Shown in pieces: positions 30,849-40,975 of a stretch of DNA of 64,000 nucleotides. The translations under genes were made by a program, and so were the position numbers. How positions within the stretch are numbered: position 1 is the first letter of the stretch; every line of letters starts with the position of its first letter. Origin of the DNA: Zasmidium citrigriseum (lineage: Eukaryota > Ascomycota > Dothideomycetes > Mycosphaerellales > Mycosphaerellaceae). The stretch is from positions 688,376 to 752,375 of the forward strand of contig NHNW01000009.1 in the NCBI GenBank assembly GCA_002786025.1. The letters run 5' to 3'. The notes under the pieces were generated by a model that did no database searches, was not told the DNA's origin, and worked only from the letters and a program-made list of their open reading frames with translations.

Positions 30849-33293
30849 TCACATCTCAACAACAAAATTCTCCGTCTCCTCCCACCCCCAAGCAGCTTTC
30901 AAATTCGTAATCGCCACCCCCGTTGGCCACGCGTGCATCTTATCACACTGGTCCAAAACATACAACAAAGCCTCCTGCTCATGCCTCTCCGTGAACCTCT
31001 CGCCGGCCATGGACGCTGACATGGAGGCGTACGTGAACGCCGGGGCGTTGGAGGGGTTGGAGAGGGCCATGCCGCAGAGGATGCGGACGTGGTGCCGGAT
31101 TTCTTGGTCGGTGGATTTTAGGTGTTGGAGGCGGGAGGGGCCCAGGCGGGGGAGGGTTGGGTTGTGAGAGGAGAGGAGGATGCGGGAGAGGTGGTAGTGT
31201 TGGATTCCTGTTGCGTGTTCGTCGGCGACGTACCAGATTTCGGGGAAGACTTCTGGGTGTTGGGCTTCGCGATGGAAGATTGGTGTGAATGACGGGGGTT
31301 TGTTGTCGTGCCTGAGAAGACGTGAGGTCAGTATAAGCTTTCGTTGTGTTGAGTGAATGGTTGAGGGTGGATTTTTGCTTACCATTGCTGGACTTGGTCC
31401 ACCAGGTACCGATAAGTTGCCAGATTTTGAGTTTGTGATTCGTCGCTCTCGCTGAAGCAGAATCGAAGGACATCGGCGCAGAGGACGACCATGCGGCAGG
31501 ACCTGGCTGTCAGTCGAAGGTTGCTGGGCCTGCGGACTTGTGGACTCACCAAATATGGTCTTCGGCGGCCTCGAACGATCGATCAACATTGCAATGCTCC
31601 AAAGCCGGCAACACAGGTCTCTGATTGACAAATGCAACATATACCTCCTGCCTCAAGCCTACCCAGAACGCGGCTTGTCGCAACCCACCAGTCACCGCCG
31701 CCCTCTCCTGAGCAGCAATGAAAGCCTGCGCACCGAGCAAATGGCTATGCTGATCCGCCGGCTGCTGCCCAGATATAGGAACCTCAAACTCCTCCAGATG
31801 TCTCAGGATAATTGTCGATGCCAACAGATTCTCGTCGAGAATGGCCGCCGTATCGTCCAACATGGGGATGAGGTGCTTCAGACACTCCTGGTGGTACTTG
31901 TTCGAGACAAGAGGGTCGTATTCTCCTACTCGACTCAGATGCCGTGCTGAGAGGGCGAAGATGGCGTTCATGAGTGTTGGACAGATTGCTGCTCGTTGGG
32001 GTACTACGGAGCGGAAATGCCGTAAAGGGTCGGTGAGGTCGAAGTTGCGGGAGAGGGTTTCGACGAAGTAGCGGAGGAGTTTGGCTTCTTCTTTGTCCTA
32101 CACATCCTGTCAGTATACGCCTGCAGACGAAAAGGTGACGACTGACTTTCAGAGGCCAGATCGGCGTCTCCAGGTATATCCTCGACAACGATTGCGATAC
32201 AGTCGTCTCCAGCCCAGGAAATCCAGACAGATCAATCTCCGAATTTGATGTGATGTTATCTAGAGTTGCAGTCGGCGTCCATCCTGTATGCCACGATTCC
32301 GCCGGTGATCGAACTAGCTGATTGCCTGGGCTACCTGATGTCGCTGAGCTCTGATACGAACTCTCGAATGTGAGCCGCCGTCGTTTCGGCAGTGACTGGC
32401 CAGCAGGCGATGTCGCCGAAGGCAAGCGATCTGAGTATGTCAGGCTGTCGGCCGGCGACTGGCTGGGATAGGCATGCTTCTCAGATGCTGATTGTGGTTG
32501 GGACGTAATCTCGCTCTCTGGCCACGGGTACTGTGGTGCCTCTGGACGTTCTGAGATCGAGAAGCGGTGGCTCGCTGCTGGTGACTCGCTGGGCTGTGAA
32601 CCTTTCTCTTGTGTGATCTGAGTCGAACTTCCCGTTCGAGATGCTGGCTTTGGTCGTTGCTGTATCGGTGGGTTTGGATCCGTCCATCTGAAGGGGCTCG
32701 GGTGTGGATTATCCTCATCTGGATTGTGATCGTAGATGTTGACGAGCTCCTGAGTCTCATCGAGAAACGTAAGATTCCTCGCCGTCTTCACCCATGTTTG
32801 CTTCTTGCTGAAGTCGTAGTCCGTCCTCGCCAGGCCGGAGCCCTTGCCGTTCGCGACACTTGAGAGGTGTCAATGGTCTGTATGTCAGTGAAGGGAGTTG
32901 GAAATTCACCTCGGATTTGCACCATGTCGAAAACGAATGTTGTATCCTCTTACACATTCAATGCCCGCTTTTTCACATCGAGTGCAGGAAGGCCTTCCAT
33001 TGAAGTCAGCAATCGTCCAGGATCGAGATGAAAGAAGAGACTCACCTCTGCTCATCACACTTCAAATGCCTTCACCACCAACCATCAGCTCAAACCTATC
33101 AACGCGAAAAGAAATCAAAGAAGATCAACACACCTCTGCCGACAATTCTGACTACCAACAGGTCAGCAAAAAAGAACCTACAGCCAACAACCAATCGTCA
33201 AAGACCGATTACATACCACCCCGTCTTAGTCCTCTGCGTAGCAATGCTCTCCTTCTCCTTCGCTGCATCGGAACTCGACTTTCCTGGTGACAT
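30849..33293 (-). CDS. Zn2Cys6 fungal transcription factor with microexons
   Basis: Eight minus-strand exons: 33217-33293, 33134-33151 (18 nt), 33046-33069 (24 nt), 32910-32993, 32147-32858, 31550-32097, 31383-31502 and 30849-31311. The spliced frame gives 681 residues. The zinc cluster is assembled only after splicing the first four exons: TGCQNCRQRHLKCDEQRP followed by SCTRCEKAGIEC, giving C-x2-C-x6-C-x6-C-x2-C-x6-C. A Pro/Ser-rich linker follows. The middle-homology region is marked by LRRYFVETLSRNFDL-like helices, LSARHLS and LLASTIILRHLEEFEVP, as in fungal-specific transcription factor domain 2 proteins. It lies immediately next to three sugar/polyol oxidoreductase genes, so it may regulate them; this is inference from position. 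All seven introns are 47-71 nt with good donors and CTGAC-like branches. Confidence 0.88.
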
Positions 33294-33817
33294 GCCTCCA
33301 AAAGGGAAACCATGGTCCAGCACGACGGGCTGTGGTGTGAGGTCAGGCGGGACATATCACCACTATCGGCGTTTGGAGGCAAGTAGCACTTGCAGATGGA
33401 AGGGAATAAGCTTTGGGGAGGGGGTGAGACGAGGAGACGTATCTGCGGGGCGCCACACAGGGTTGGGTTTGGGGTTGTGGAGACGGGGCAATGTCGGGGT
33501 GAGATGCACGATGCGGGTGCGGATGGCTGTGGTGGGCAAGCCGTCGTTCTGCTCGTTCTGGTTTCCGTGGGAGGCGCGGCGGGTGTCATGCGCATGTGAA
33601 AGAAAAGTTCGTATTCGGGTTTGAGATGAAGTGAAAGTGAAGTTGTCGGTGGTGGAGATGGAGAAAGAACGAGGAACACGACCATCCATTACGCTCTTTG
33701 CCCAATGTATGTCTTTTCACAGAGCATCTAGCAGTATATCCAATGCCTCTCTTTTTCTATAAACTCCAGAGAAACCGAACGCTCATGAACGCGTAACTTT
33801 TCAATCATGTCGTAAAT
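33294..33817. promoter_or_regulatory. promoter of the Zn2Cys6 gene and 3' end of the dehydrogenase gene
   Basis: The stretch has 524 bp between two minus-strand genes. It should hold the regulator's promoter and the dehydrogenase 3' UTR. No strong element was recognised. Confidence 0.4.
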
Positions 33818-34888
33818 CTAGAGGCGTGCCTTCTCCTCAACGATCTCCTCGCCAATCTCGTTGAAGTCGATCTTCTTGCCAGTGCGGAGCGACTTCTGAA
33901 GGGCGTCGCCAATCTTCAGAGCCTGGATGGCGCCAGACAGCTGGAACGGAGGCTTCTTGCCATCCAAAATGCACTCGGTGAATTCGTTCGACTCGGTGAC
34001 GAAGGCCTGCTCGAAGCGGTCGTAGTATGTCTGAGGAGCTTCCCTGCGGATACCATTCTCCTCGTACATCTCGACAAGGTTGTTTTGAGGAACGCCGTTG
34101 ACCACGATCTTGCCGTGTGTGCCGATAATCTCGGTGGTGTCAAGCTGGCCTGCGGCCATCATTCGGGACGAGTAGAAGTATGCGATCTTGCCACCCCAGA
34201 ACTCCACAACACCGATGCCGTTGTCTACATCGCCGTACTTCTTGAGGTCGGCCAGGCGGGCGTTGATTCCCAGACCAGTCACGCTCTTGACCACGCTGTC
34301 CTGGCCAAAGTACCACAGAGCAAGGTCAATGTCGTGAATGTTGGCGTCCACGAAGATACCACCGCTGAACTTGGCGTATTGCACAAAGTAGTCGTCGTTC
34401 CTGTGCTTGTCGCAGGTCTGACTGCGGATGACAGAAACACGGCCAACATCACCAGCTTGCACCTTGTTGGCTGCGTCTCTGTAGCTGGCATCGAATCGTC
34501 GAGAGAAACCGCACATGACAGTCAATTGTGGCTTCTGGCGGGCAGCCTTCAACACACCCTCGCAGATCTCCAGGCTGGTCGAGAGAGGCTTCTCGCACAG
34601 AACGTGCTTGTCCGCGGCAATGGCTCGGATAGATTGCGGTGCGTGCTCGGTGGTGATGCCGGCGACCACCACTGCCTCGAGACCCTCATGCTTGAGCATC
34701 TCGTCGAAGTCGGTGTAGATCTTGACGCCGAATGGCTCGAGGCGCTGCTTTGCCCATGCCAAAGCCTTTGGATCTGGATCGCAGGCGGCGACGAGCTCAG
34801 CGCGAGGCGTGCGGTCGAGGAAGTGAAGCGCATGGCGAGCGCCCATGCGGCCGAGGCCAGAGACGGCGACTTGGAGCTTGCGGACCAT
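33818..34888 (-). CDS. Gfo/Idh/MocA dehydrogenase, myo-inositol 2-dehydrogenase-like
   Basis: Single exon of 356 residues. The N-terminal Rossmann motif is VSGLGRMGARHALHF, the dinucleotide-discriminating region is AACDPDPKAL, the catalytic Lys lies in HVLCEKPLST, and the C-terminal active-site block is GGIFVDANIHDIDLALWYFG with the conserved Asp and His. The length and order match bacterial IolG-type inositol 2-dehydrogenases and related sugar dehydrogenases, which oxidise a ring hydroxyl with NAD. Substrate is not provable from sequence. It follows the Zn2Cys6 gene and precedes an SDR on the same strand, and a myo-inositol oxygenase lies 8 kb away. Its promoter contains a 14-bp direct repeat of period 20. 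Confidence 0.9.
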   Translation of the reverse strand: MVRKLQVAVSGLGRMGARHALHFLDRTPRAELVAACDPDPKALAWAKQRLEPFGVKIYTDFDEMLKHEGLEAVVVAGITTEHAPQSIRAIAADKHVLCEKPLSTSLEICEGVLKAARQKPQLTVMCGFSRRFDASYRDAANKVQAGDVGRVSVIRSQTCDKHRNDDYFVQYAKFSGGIFVDANIHDIDLALWYFGQDSVVKSVTGLGINARLADLKKYGDVDNGIGVVEFWGGKIAYFYSSRMMAAGQLDTTEIIGTHGKIVVNGVPQNNLVEMYEENGIRREAPQTYYDRFEQAFVTESNEFTECILDGKKPPFQLSGAIQALKIGDALQKSLRTGKKIDFNEIGEEIVEEKARL

Positions 34889-35510
34889 CTTGAAAGTGCT
34901 GGGGTATGTGGTTGTATGAAAGTTGCGAGTATCTCAAGCTGGCGAGCTCAAAAAAAGACGGTGGTAGGATGAAATCGGTGGCTCGGACGGATGAGATTTC
35001 GCGGAGATGGAGAAAAGCACAGCGAACGGAATTCTAAGGGCGATGAGCAGAGACTGACCTTTTTATTTTCTGACCTTGACGCGGTGCACGCGTGGGCGCG
35101 ATGGAGAGCGTAATGCAGTGCTAGAGAGCGTAATGCACAAAGACCCTCGACCATGTGATGGAGACAGAGTGGGCTGCTCCATCGCTGCGGAAGGACTTGC
35201 CGCCGACGAAAATTGGGGCAAGAATTTCCACCACTCTGCCTGGGCCGACCAGAACGACGGCGGCGAGGTTTGAATGGGGATAGAAAGACATATCGGAATT
35301 GCTGGATGAGGGAGACAGGACCGCTCATGAAGGTCACCTGGTGTCTGGTCTCACAGCGTTCATTTCGTGGCTGTTCTCCAAAAAGCTGGCCGGCGACGCA
35401 GGCAATTGAAGGCCTTTGGCCGGTTTTTAAATCCCGAGAGCAGGAACTCAATTGCTGAGCGACAACATCACGACGGCACGTGTCTGTACATTGTCTACGT
35501 CTATCTTTCT
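34889..35510. promoter_or_regulatory. promoter of the Gfo/Idh/MocA gene
   Basis: The stretch has 622 bp between two minus-strand genes. It holds the direct repeat at 35104-35137 and a T-rich patch near 35060, as well as the SDR 3' UTR near 35510. Confidence 0.45.
35104..35137. repeat. 14-bp direct repeat, period 20
   Basis: GAGAGCGTAATGCA occurs at 35104-35117 and again, identically, at 35124-35137. The two copies are two helical turns apart, about 220-250 bp upstream of the dehydrogenase start. It could be a paired binding site for a dimeric regulator. Confidence 0.6.
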
Positions 35511-36352
35511 CTACCGCGCCATCCATCCGCCATCCACAGTCAGAATCTCGCCCGTCACGTACCCACTCGCCCGACTCGCCAAAAACACCACGCTGCCCTT
35601 GAAGTCCTCCGCCGAACCCCATCGTCCCGCCGGGATGCGCTCCAATATCGACGCGGCGCGCTTCTCGTCAGCGATCAACGCCTCGTTCATGTCCGTCGCG
35701 ATGTATCCCGGCGCGATGGCATTCACCGTGATGCCCTTGTCCGCCCATTGATTCGACAGCGCCTTGGTCAACTGTCCAACACCACCCTTCGAAGCCGCGT
35801 AGGCTGGCACGTTGATGCCGCCCTGGAATGTCAACAGACTGCCAATGTTGATGATGCTGCCTCTTCTGCCGTGCTTGTCTGCCTCCCGCGAAAGCATATG
35901 CGCGCCGACGTCGCGGCAGAGGGTGAAGACGGCGTTGAGGTTGACTTGGAGCACTTCGTTCCAGTCGTTGTCGGGGAATTGGTGGGCTGGATGCCGTCTT
36001 TGGATACCGCCGCAGTTGAGGAGGATGTGCACTTGGTGCCCGTCGTTCAAGACTTTGGGGAGGAGGGCTGTCATGGACTCGTTTGACGCGAGGTCGGCGG
36101 TGTATATATGTGCTTTCCGGCCCAGCTTCTCGATTGCCTGCTTCGTCTCTTGGTTGGAGTCGTTTCGCTGGGTCTCGTCAGTCCTGATCTCGCCATTGTA
36201 ATTCCGAGCCCACTCTCACTCACCTGCACCAGTAACACGTCTGCGCCTGCTTCTGCCAGTGCTATCGCCATTGCCTGTCCAATGCCTCGAGTTCCACCCG
36301 TCACCAAAGCTGTCTGCCCTTCCAGGCTGAAAAGCTGCTGCACCGACGCCAT
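35511..36352 (-). CDS. short-chain dehydrogenase, KduD / 5-ketogluconate reductase-like
   Basis: Two minus-strand exons, 36224-36352 and 35511-36173, joined across a 50-nt intron (donor GTGAGT); the product is 263 residues. The cofactor motif is [14 protein letters not shown], the central strand motif is [10 protein letters not shown] (NCGG instead of the common NAGG), the catalytic Ser is in [13 protein letters not shown], and the catalytic Tyr and Lys are in AYAASKGG. The C-terminus [13 protein letters not shown] is typical of KduD/2-deoxy-D-gluconate 3-dehydrogenase and gluconate 5-dehydrogenase-type SDRs. It is divergent from the MDR gene across 383 bp, which suggests joint regulation. 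A 5-keto-D-gluconate or related keto-sugar acid role is inferred. Confidence 0.92.
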
Positions 36353-36735
36353 TTCTGCTCAAGTTTCTCGCTCTCTGCCAATTACACGCGCGCTGAGGGA
36401 TTGAGAATTCCTTGTGAAATGGAAAGTATTTGTTGATCTGGTGAGACATTTCTTCGTTCTTCCTCTCATGCCCTCGTCACATCAAATGCCGGCAGCAAAC
36501 GCCGACGCAACAACCCCCACCAAAACCCCTCCCCAGCAATACCATCCATCGCCAGTGGACGGAAAAGCAGACGCGTAGGCAAAAGACGGATATGCGGTTT
36601 TGACTCCCATGAAAAAAAGCCTCAAATCATACTCCTGGTAGAGCGGGTCTTCACTTCCATTCCCTTCAATCACTCGTTCCTTAGGAAAACGTATACCTGC
36701 AAGACATCAAGGTGTTCCCAAGCTTCCCATTGACA
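36353..36735. promoter_or_regulatory. divergent promoter, SDR / MDR genes
   Basis: The stretch has 383 bp between divergent sugar-acid oxidoreductase genes. Two close CreA-type sites lie at 36515-36520 (CCCCAC, reverse of GTGGGG) and 36531-36536 (CCCCAG, reverse of CTGGGG), both fitting SYGGRG. This would allow carbon-catabolite repression of both genes; binding is not shown. Confidence 0.5.
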
Positions 36736-38007
36736 ATGGCTTCTGCAACTGAGATTCGAGCGTCTGTCCTCCATGCGGCGAAGGACCTTCGCGTGGTAAG
36801 TCAAGCTCACCAACATCACATTGACAAAGCAAAGACTAAAGACACCCACAGGAAACCCGCACCATCTCCCCACCCTCCTCAAACGAAGTCCAAATCGCCA
36901 TAGCCTCCACAGGCCTCTGCGGCTCCGACCTGCACTACTACTCCCACTTCCGCAACGGCGACATCCTCGTCCGCGAGCCCCTCTCCCTCGGCCACGAATC
37001 CGCCGGCATAATCACCGCCATCGGCTCCTCAGTCACAAACCTCTCCGTCGGCGACAAAGTCGCCCTCGAAGTCGGGCTCCCCTGCGAGAACTGCCAGCGC
37101 TGCGAACAAGGGAGGTATAATATTTGCAAAGATGTGAGATTTCGGAGCAGTGGGAAGAGTTTCCCGCATTTTCAGGGCACGTTGCAGGAGAGGGTGAATC
37201 ATCCAAGTAAGTGGGTTTATAAATTGCCGGAGGGGATGGGGTTGGATGTTGGGGCGCTGCTAGAGCCTCTTGGTGTGGCCCTTCACGCTTTCAGGAGGAG
37301 TTATATGCCCGATGACGCGACGGTTCTGGTCTTTGGCGCGGGTGCTGTGGGTTTACTTTGCGCGGCTGTGGCGAAGGTGAGGGGCGCGAAGAAGGTTGTC
37401 ATCGCGGATATTGATGCGGGACGACTGGAGTTTGCGGTGCAGAATGGGTTTGCGCATAGTAGTTATACGGTGCCTATGAAGAGGGGAAAGGACATTGATG
37501 AGAGTTTGGCGATTGCGAAGGAGACGGCGGCCGAGGTGGGCAAGGTTGAAGGGGTCGGGGAGGTGGATGTTGTGTTTGAGTGTACGGGGGTGCCGTCTTG
37601 TGTGCAGGCGGGGATTTATGTAAGTCGTAAAATGTTCGTGTTTCTGAGAAGGGGTTTGACTGATTGTTTGATAGGCTACACGTCCCGGCGGCCGCATCAT
37701 GCTTGTTGGTATGGGCCACCCCATCCAGACTCTCCCACTCGGCGCCGCTGCCCTCCGCGAGGTTGACATCGTGGGTGTCTTCCGCTATGCCAACACCTAC
37801 CAAGAGAGCATCGACATCGTCCTCCAAGCCATGAAATCACCTGAAGGTCCAGACTTCTCAAAACTCATCACGCACCGATTCTCTGGTTTCGAAGACGCGG
37901 CAAAGGCTTTCGACATGGCGAGTAAGACGAAAGATGCCGATGGCAAGCTAGTGTTGAAGGTGGTGATTGATAGTAGCGGGAATGAACAGAGTGGTGCGAG
38001 ACTGTAA
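36736..38007 (+). CDS. zinc-dependent medium-chain dehydrogenase, sorbitol/xylitol/L-idonate type
   Basis: Three exons, 36736-36795, 36852-37619 and 37675-38007, joined across introns of 56 and 55 nt; the product is 386 residues. Catalytic zinc residues are visible as Cys in TGLCGSDLHYY and His-Glu in SLGHESAG. The structural zinc loop is CENCQRCEQGRYNIC. The Rossmann motif is VFGAGAVGLLCA, followed by an Asp-containing cofactor site (VIADIDAGR), which favours NAD. This is the sorbitol/xylitol/L-idonate dehydrogenase branch of MDR enzymes. With the neighbouring SDR and the myo-inositol oxygenase, L-idonate or sorbitol are the most attractive substrates; this is inference. Confidence 0.93.
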
Positions 38008-38188
38008 AAGTCGTGATGAGGGTGTAGATGTTTTGTGCATAGCGAGGATCGATAGAAAAGGTGTAGATATGGTCGAGAGAATCATCATTCAATTATTCAT
38101 TAGATCGGTCCTTCGTACAACATCATGATTACTTTTGCAAAAGACAGGGTGCCTACCCAACGCCTCGCTCTGAATTGAACACTCCAGA

Positions 38189-39916
38189 TCACGCACCAAC
38201 AATCCTCCCATCCTGACACTTCGTCCCAGCAGCTACACTCCCCATCCTAACCCAACCCCCCTGATCACAAACCATAAACCCCTGCCCTCCATCTGTGCAC
38301 TGCAGACTCCCATCAACATCACAATCGCCATCCGGTCTCGCACGTACAATTCTATCGTCCCTATAACTCCCCGCCTTAACATTCGCTTGCTGGGCGTACT
38401 GTTCCGTCTGACCATTATAAGGAGAGAGGAAAGGCAGACATTCCATTCCCGCAGCGACTTGGCGCGAGGAGACGTAGACCCATTCTTCGGAGGAGTTTAC
38501 GCTCCCGTCGTTGTAGTTGCAGGTTGACCAGCTTGTGCTGCTGGTGCAGATGAAGGTTCCTGGCACGCAGGGGAGGTAGCGGGTTAGGTCGCCGGTGGCG
38601 AAGGGTGGGCGGTTGCCGTTTGTTGGCGATGGGGCTGGGGCGCGGGTTGTGGATGGTGGTGGTTGAGGGCGGGTTGTGGAGGTTATCATTCGAGATGTTG
38701 AAAGATAGGTGGGTGTGGGCTGTGCGACGCATTGCCATACACAGGTTCCTACGAGCTCGCAGCCGTAGCCTGCGGCGCAGGGGCAAATTGCCGCTGTGCC
38801 GGTGCAGGCGGAAGGAGGGGCGGATGTCGTGTATGTTGCTGGTCGAGAGGTGGTTGCTGGTGATGGAGGGACGAATACTGTGATTGTGCTGGTGCAGTCG
38901 GCGGTGACTGTTACTGTGGATAAGTCTCCTGAAGAGACCGCAAGCTTTGGAGGAAAGTCGGCGGCTTTGGCAGCGGGAGTGGACACTGCAGGAGCGGTCC
39001 CAGCGGCGAAGTGATGATGTGCGTGACGTGACGTTGGACGTGAAGTCGGACGGCCTCTGGAAGTCGAGCTTGATTCCGATGAAGTCGACATCTCCGGCAA
39101 TCCATACGCTGCAGCGCTGGTAGGCATTGAACTGGTGCCATTGCCACCTGGTGCTGGAGATGAAGAGCTATCTCCCAGATCTTTGTATGTCTGTCCATAC
39201 GGCGTGGCCGAATCACAAGTGCCTGGGTTGGGAGAGTCGGAGCTGCTCTTGCCATCGCCATATACTACATCTGGTCCAGGATTCGGGTACACGGGGTCTT
39301 CGCCTTCTGGAGTCGTGCAATCGTTGACGCCTTCCAGATTCGCTTTCCAGATATAGGGCAGGCTCTCAAAAGTATTGTAACCTTGCCTTCGCCGCCGCCT
39401 CGAGATCCCCGATATGATGCTTACTTCGGCGCAATTCATGTAGAATTCTCGGTTTCCTTCGTTGTTCTGCCATGTCCAACCAAGCAGAGCATTTCCGCTC
39501 GGGGCGTAGGATGGTATCGTGAAGTCGTATGAGGAGGCCAGTGGACAACCGCCAATCATGCTCTTGATCACTCGGAAAGTTGCTCCGTTGTCGTAAGATA
39601 GCGATATTTGGCAGGATCCGCCATGGTGTGTCGCTGATCCAGCCAATGTCATGTTGTACGTCGAACCAGCGGCGTATGTTACAGTCGTTCGTACAGGCCT
39701 GTCGTTCTGGTAGCCCTTGCAAGGGAAATTCGAGCCGTCAGGATCCAGGGGTGAAGTCATGCTGTAGTCGATATTCTGATAATCATTCTCGGGATCGAAT
39801 TTGCTGTGTAAAGGATACGGCCACTTCATCTCCATGTGGGCCAGCACAGCCGGTGCTGATAATAGTAGCCCGCATAATGCCGAAGCAATGGGCGAAGATC
39901 GTCTTCTGCGACTCAT
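38189..39916 (-). CDS. AA11-type lytic polysaccharide monooxygenase with C-terminal module
   Basis: Single exon of 575 residues. A signal peptide ends at AVLA, leaving His as residue 1 of the mature protein ([10 protein letters not shown]), as required for the copper histidine brace. The second copper His is probably in [14 protein letters not shown] and the axial Tyr in [10 protein letters not shown]. Further family blocks are [18 protein letters not shown] and [12 protein letters not shown]. This is the chitin-active AA11 pattern. A long Ser/Thr/Pro linker leads to a Cys-rich C-terminal module (about residues 460-575) resembling the X278-type chitin-binding domain found on some AA11 enzymes. 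The protein is likely secreted and acts on chitin, of fungal or arthropod origin. Confidence 0.87.
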   Translation of the reverse strand: MSRRRRSSPIASALCGLLLSAPAVLAHMEMKWPYPLHSKFDPENDYQNIDYSMTSPLDPDGSNFPCKGYQNDRPVRTTVTYAAGSTYNMTLAGSATHHGGSCQISLSYDNGATFRVIKSMIGGCPLASSYDFTIPSYAPSGNALLGWTWQNNEGNREFYMNCAEVSIISGISRRRRRQGYNTFESLPYIWKANLEGVNDCTTPEGEDPVYPNPGPDVVYGDGKSSSDSPNPGTCDSATPYGQTYKDLGDSSSSPAPGGNGTSSMPTSAAAYGLPEMSTSSESSSTSRGRPTSRPTSRHAHHHFAAGTAPAVSTPAAKAADFPPKLAVSSGDLSTVTVTADCTSTITVFVPPSPATTSRPATYTTSAPPSACTGTAAICPCAAGYGCELVGTCVWQCVAQPTPTYLSTSRMITSTTRPQPPPSTTRAPAPSPTNGNRPPFATGDLTRYLPCVPGTFICTSSTSWSTCNYNDGSVNSSEEWVYVSSRQVAAGMECLPFLSPYNGQTEQYAQQANVKAGSYRDDRIVRARPDGDCDVDGSLQCTDGGQGFMVCDQGGWVRMGSVAAGTKCQDGRIVGA

Positions 39917-40565
39917 GATGAAGAAAATTGTGGATATGATGCTCAGGAACAGGGAAGAGATCGGTTCATACTCAAGTACACTTACATACTGCCGCGCAAG
40001 GGAGCCTCAGACCTTCTTACTCGCCATCTTCTTTCATGTACTGCAATCAAGGCATGGTGGCTAAGGTGTCGCGAAGCGCTGGGAGGGCATGGCGAGACGT
40101 TGGAAGCGCCGTTGGGAGGAGGTTCGTCAAGCATTCTTCGCGCTTCACGGGGCGCGTCGTCAATGCAGGTCCGCATTCCATTGCCGCGACACGGCAACTG
40201 GAGCCATCGCATGGCTAATGCTTAGTCTTTGACATGTTGGCCAGACTCGAATATAGTAGTGAGCACGGGGGCCTTCATGGAATGATAGGCGCGAAGGTGC
40301 ATAGGAGGTCCAGAAAGTCCAGCCATCTCCCGAATGAGAACCGTGGGCCGTGGCCGGATGGATCGTCTAGACGTTCAAAGCATATCGCGTCTTTGAGATG
40401 CCGTGATGATGTCGGTTGAATGGAAGACTTGCGAGAGGAAGATGAAGGTGAGGGAGAAGAAGTGTCGTCGCCGCCGTCGAAGCTTCCTCGAGCTGACGCG
40501 CGGGCCTCGATCCATCTCAAGTCGCGTCTCCTCGACGCGGTCTTCTCTCTACAACCACGTCCGAC
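39917..40565. promoter_or_regulatory. divergent promoter, AA11 LPMO / CENP-S genes
   Basis: The stretch has 649 bp between divergent starts. No coding frame of note. The last 60 bp before the CENP-S ATG are pyrimidine-rich. No named element was recognised. Confidence 0.4.
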
Positions 40566-40880
40566 ATGCCCGACCTCACCCAGCACAACGTCGCCAACGA
40601 AGAACGGCTGAAAGCTGCTCTGTGGCACTCGATCGGCAAGACAGTCGATGCCGTGGCCGTGGAGAACAAGTTCAATGCCACTCCCCAATTCATCGGCAGT
40701 CTGACCGAGCTCGTCCACGCGAAGATCACCAACGCGGCCACCGACCTTGAGAGATTCGCAAAGCATGCCGACCGCTCGACTGTCAACAGCAAAGACGTGC
40801 TGCTCCTGGCTCGGAATAACGACGTTCTGGAGGATATCATGAAAGAGAAAGCCAACGCGGTTCGCAAGAGCAAGAAGTGA
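40566..40880 (+). CDS. mhf1: CENP-S / MHF1 histone-fold protein
   Basis: Single exon of 104 residues, the usual length of the family. The histone fold is clear: RLKAALWHSIGKTVDAVAVE (helix 1), then ATPQFIGSLTELVHAKITN, the long helix 2 with ATDLERFAKHADRSTVNSKD, and VLLLARNNDVLEDIM (helix 3). It pairs with CENP-X/MHF2 in the CENP-T-S-X kinetochore complex and in FANCM/Mph1-dependent DNA repair. A short basic tail (RKSKK) is present. It is unrelated in function to its neighbours and interrupts the oxidoreductase group. Confidence 0.93.
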   Translation: MPDLTQHNVANEERLKAALWHSIGKTVDAVAVENKFNATPQFIGSLTELVHAKITNAATDLERFAKHADRSTVNSKDVLLLARNNDVLEDIMKEKANAVRKSKK

Positions 40881-40975
40881 ACAACACTTTTGGAGGACAT
40901 GTCTATCATAATCTATGGCTACTACGCCATCTAAACCACGCCCGCTTGCATGCAATACGTGACAGAGGTGCCATC

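Noticed and set aside
30979..31473. 164-codon minus-strand frame within the Zn2Cys6 gene
   Set aside because: It is a Pro/Arg-rich shadow in another frame of the last exons; the spliced frame carries the conserved helices.
34085..34972. 295-codon plus-strand open frame
   Set aside because: It lies antisense to the Gfo/Idh/MocA gene, whose family motifs are complete. The translation has no motif; such long antisense frames follow from codon bias.
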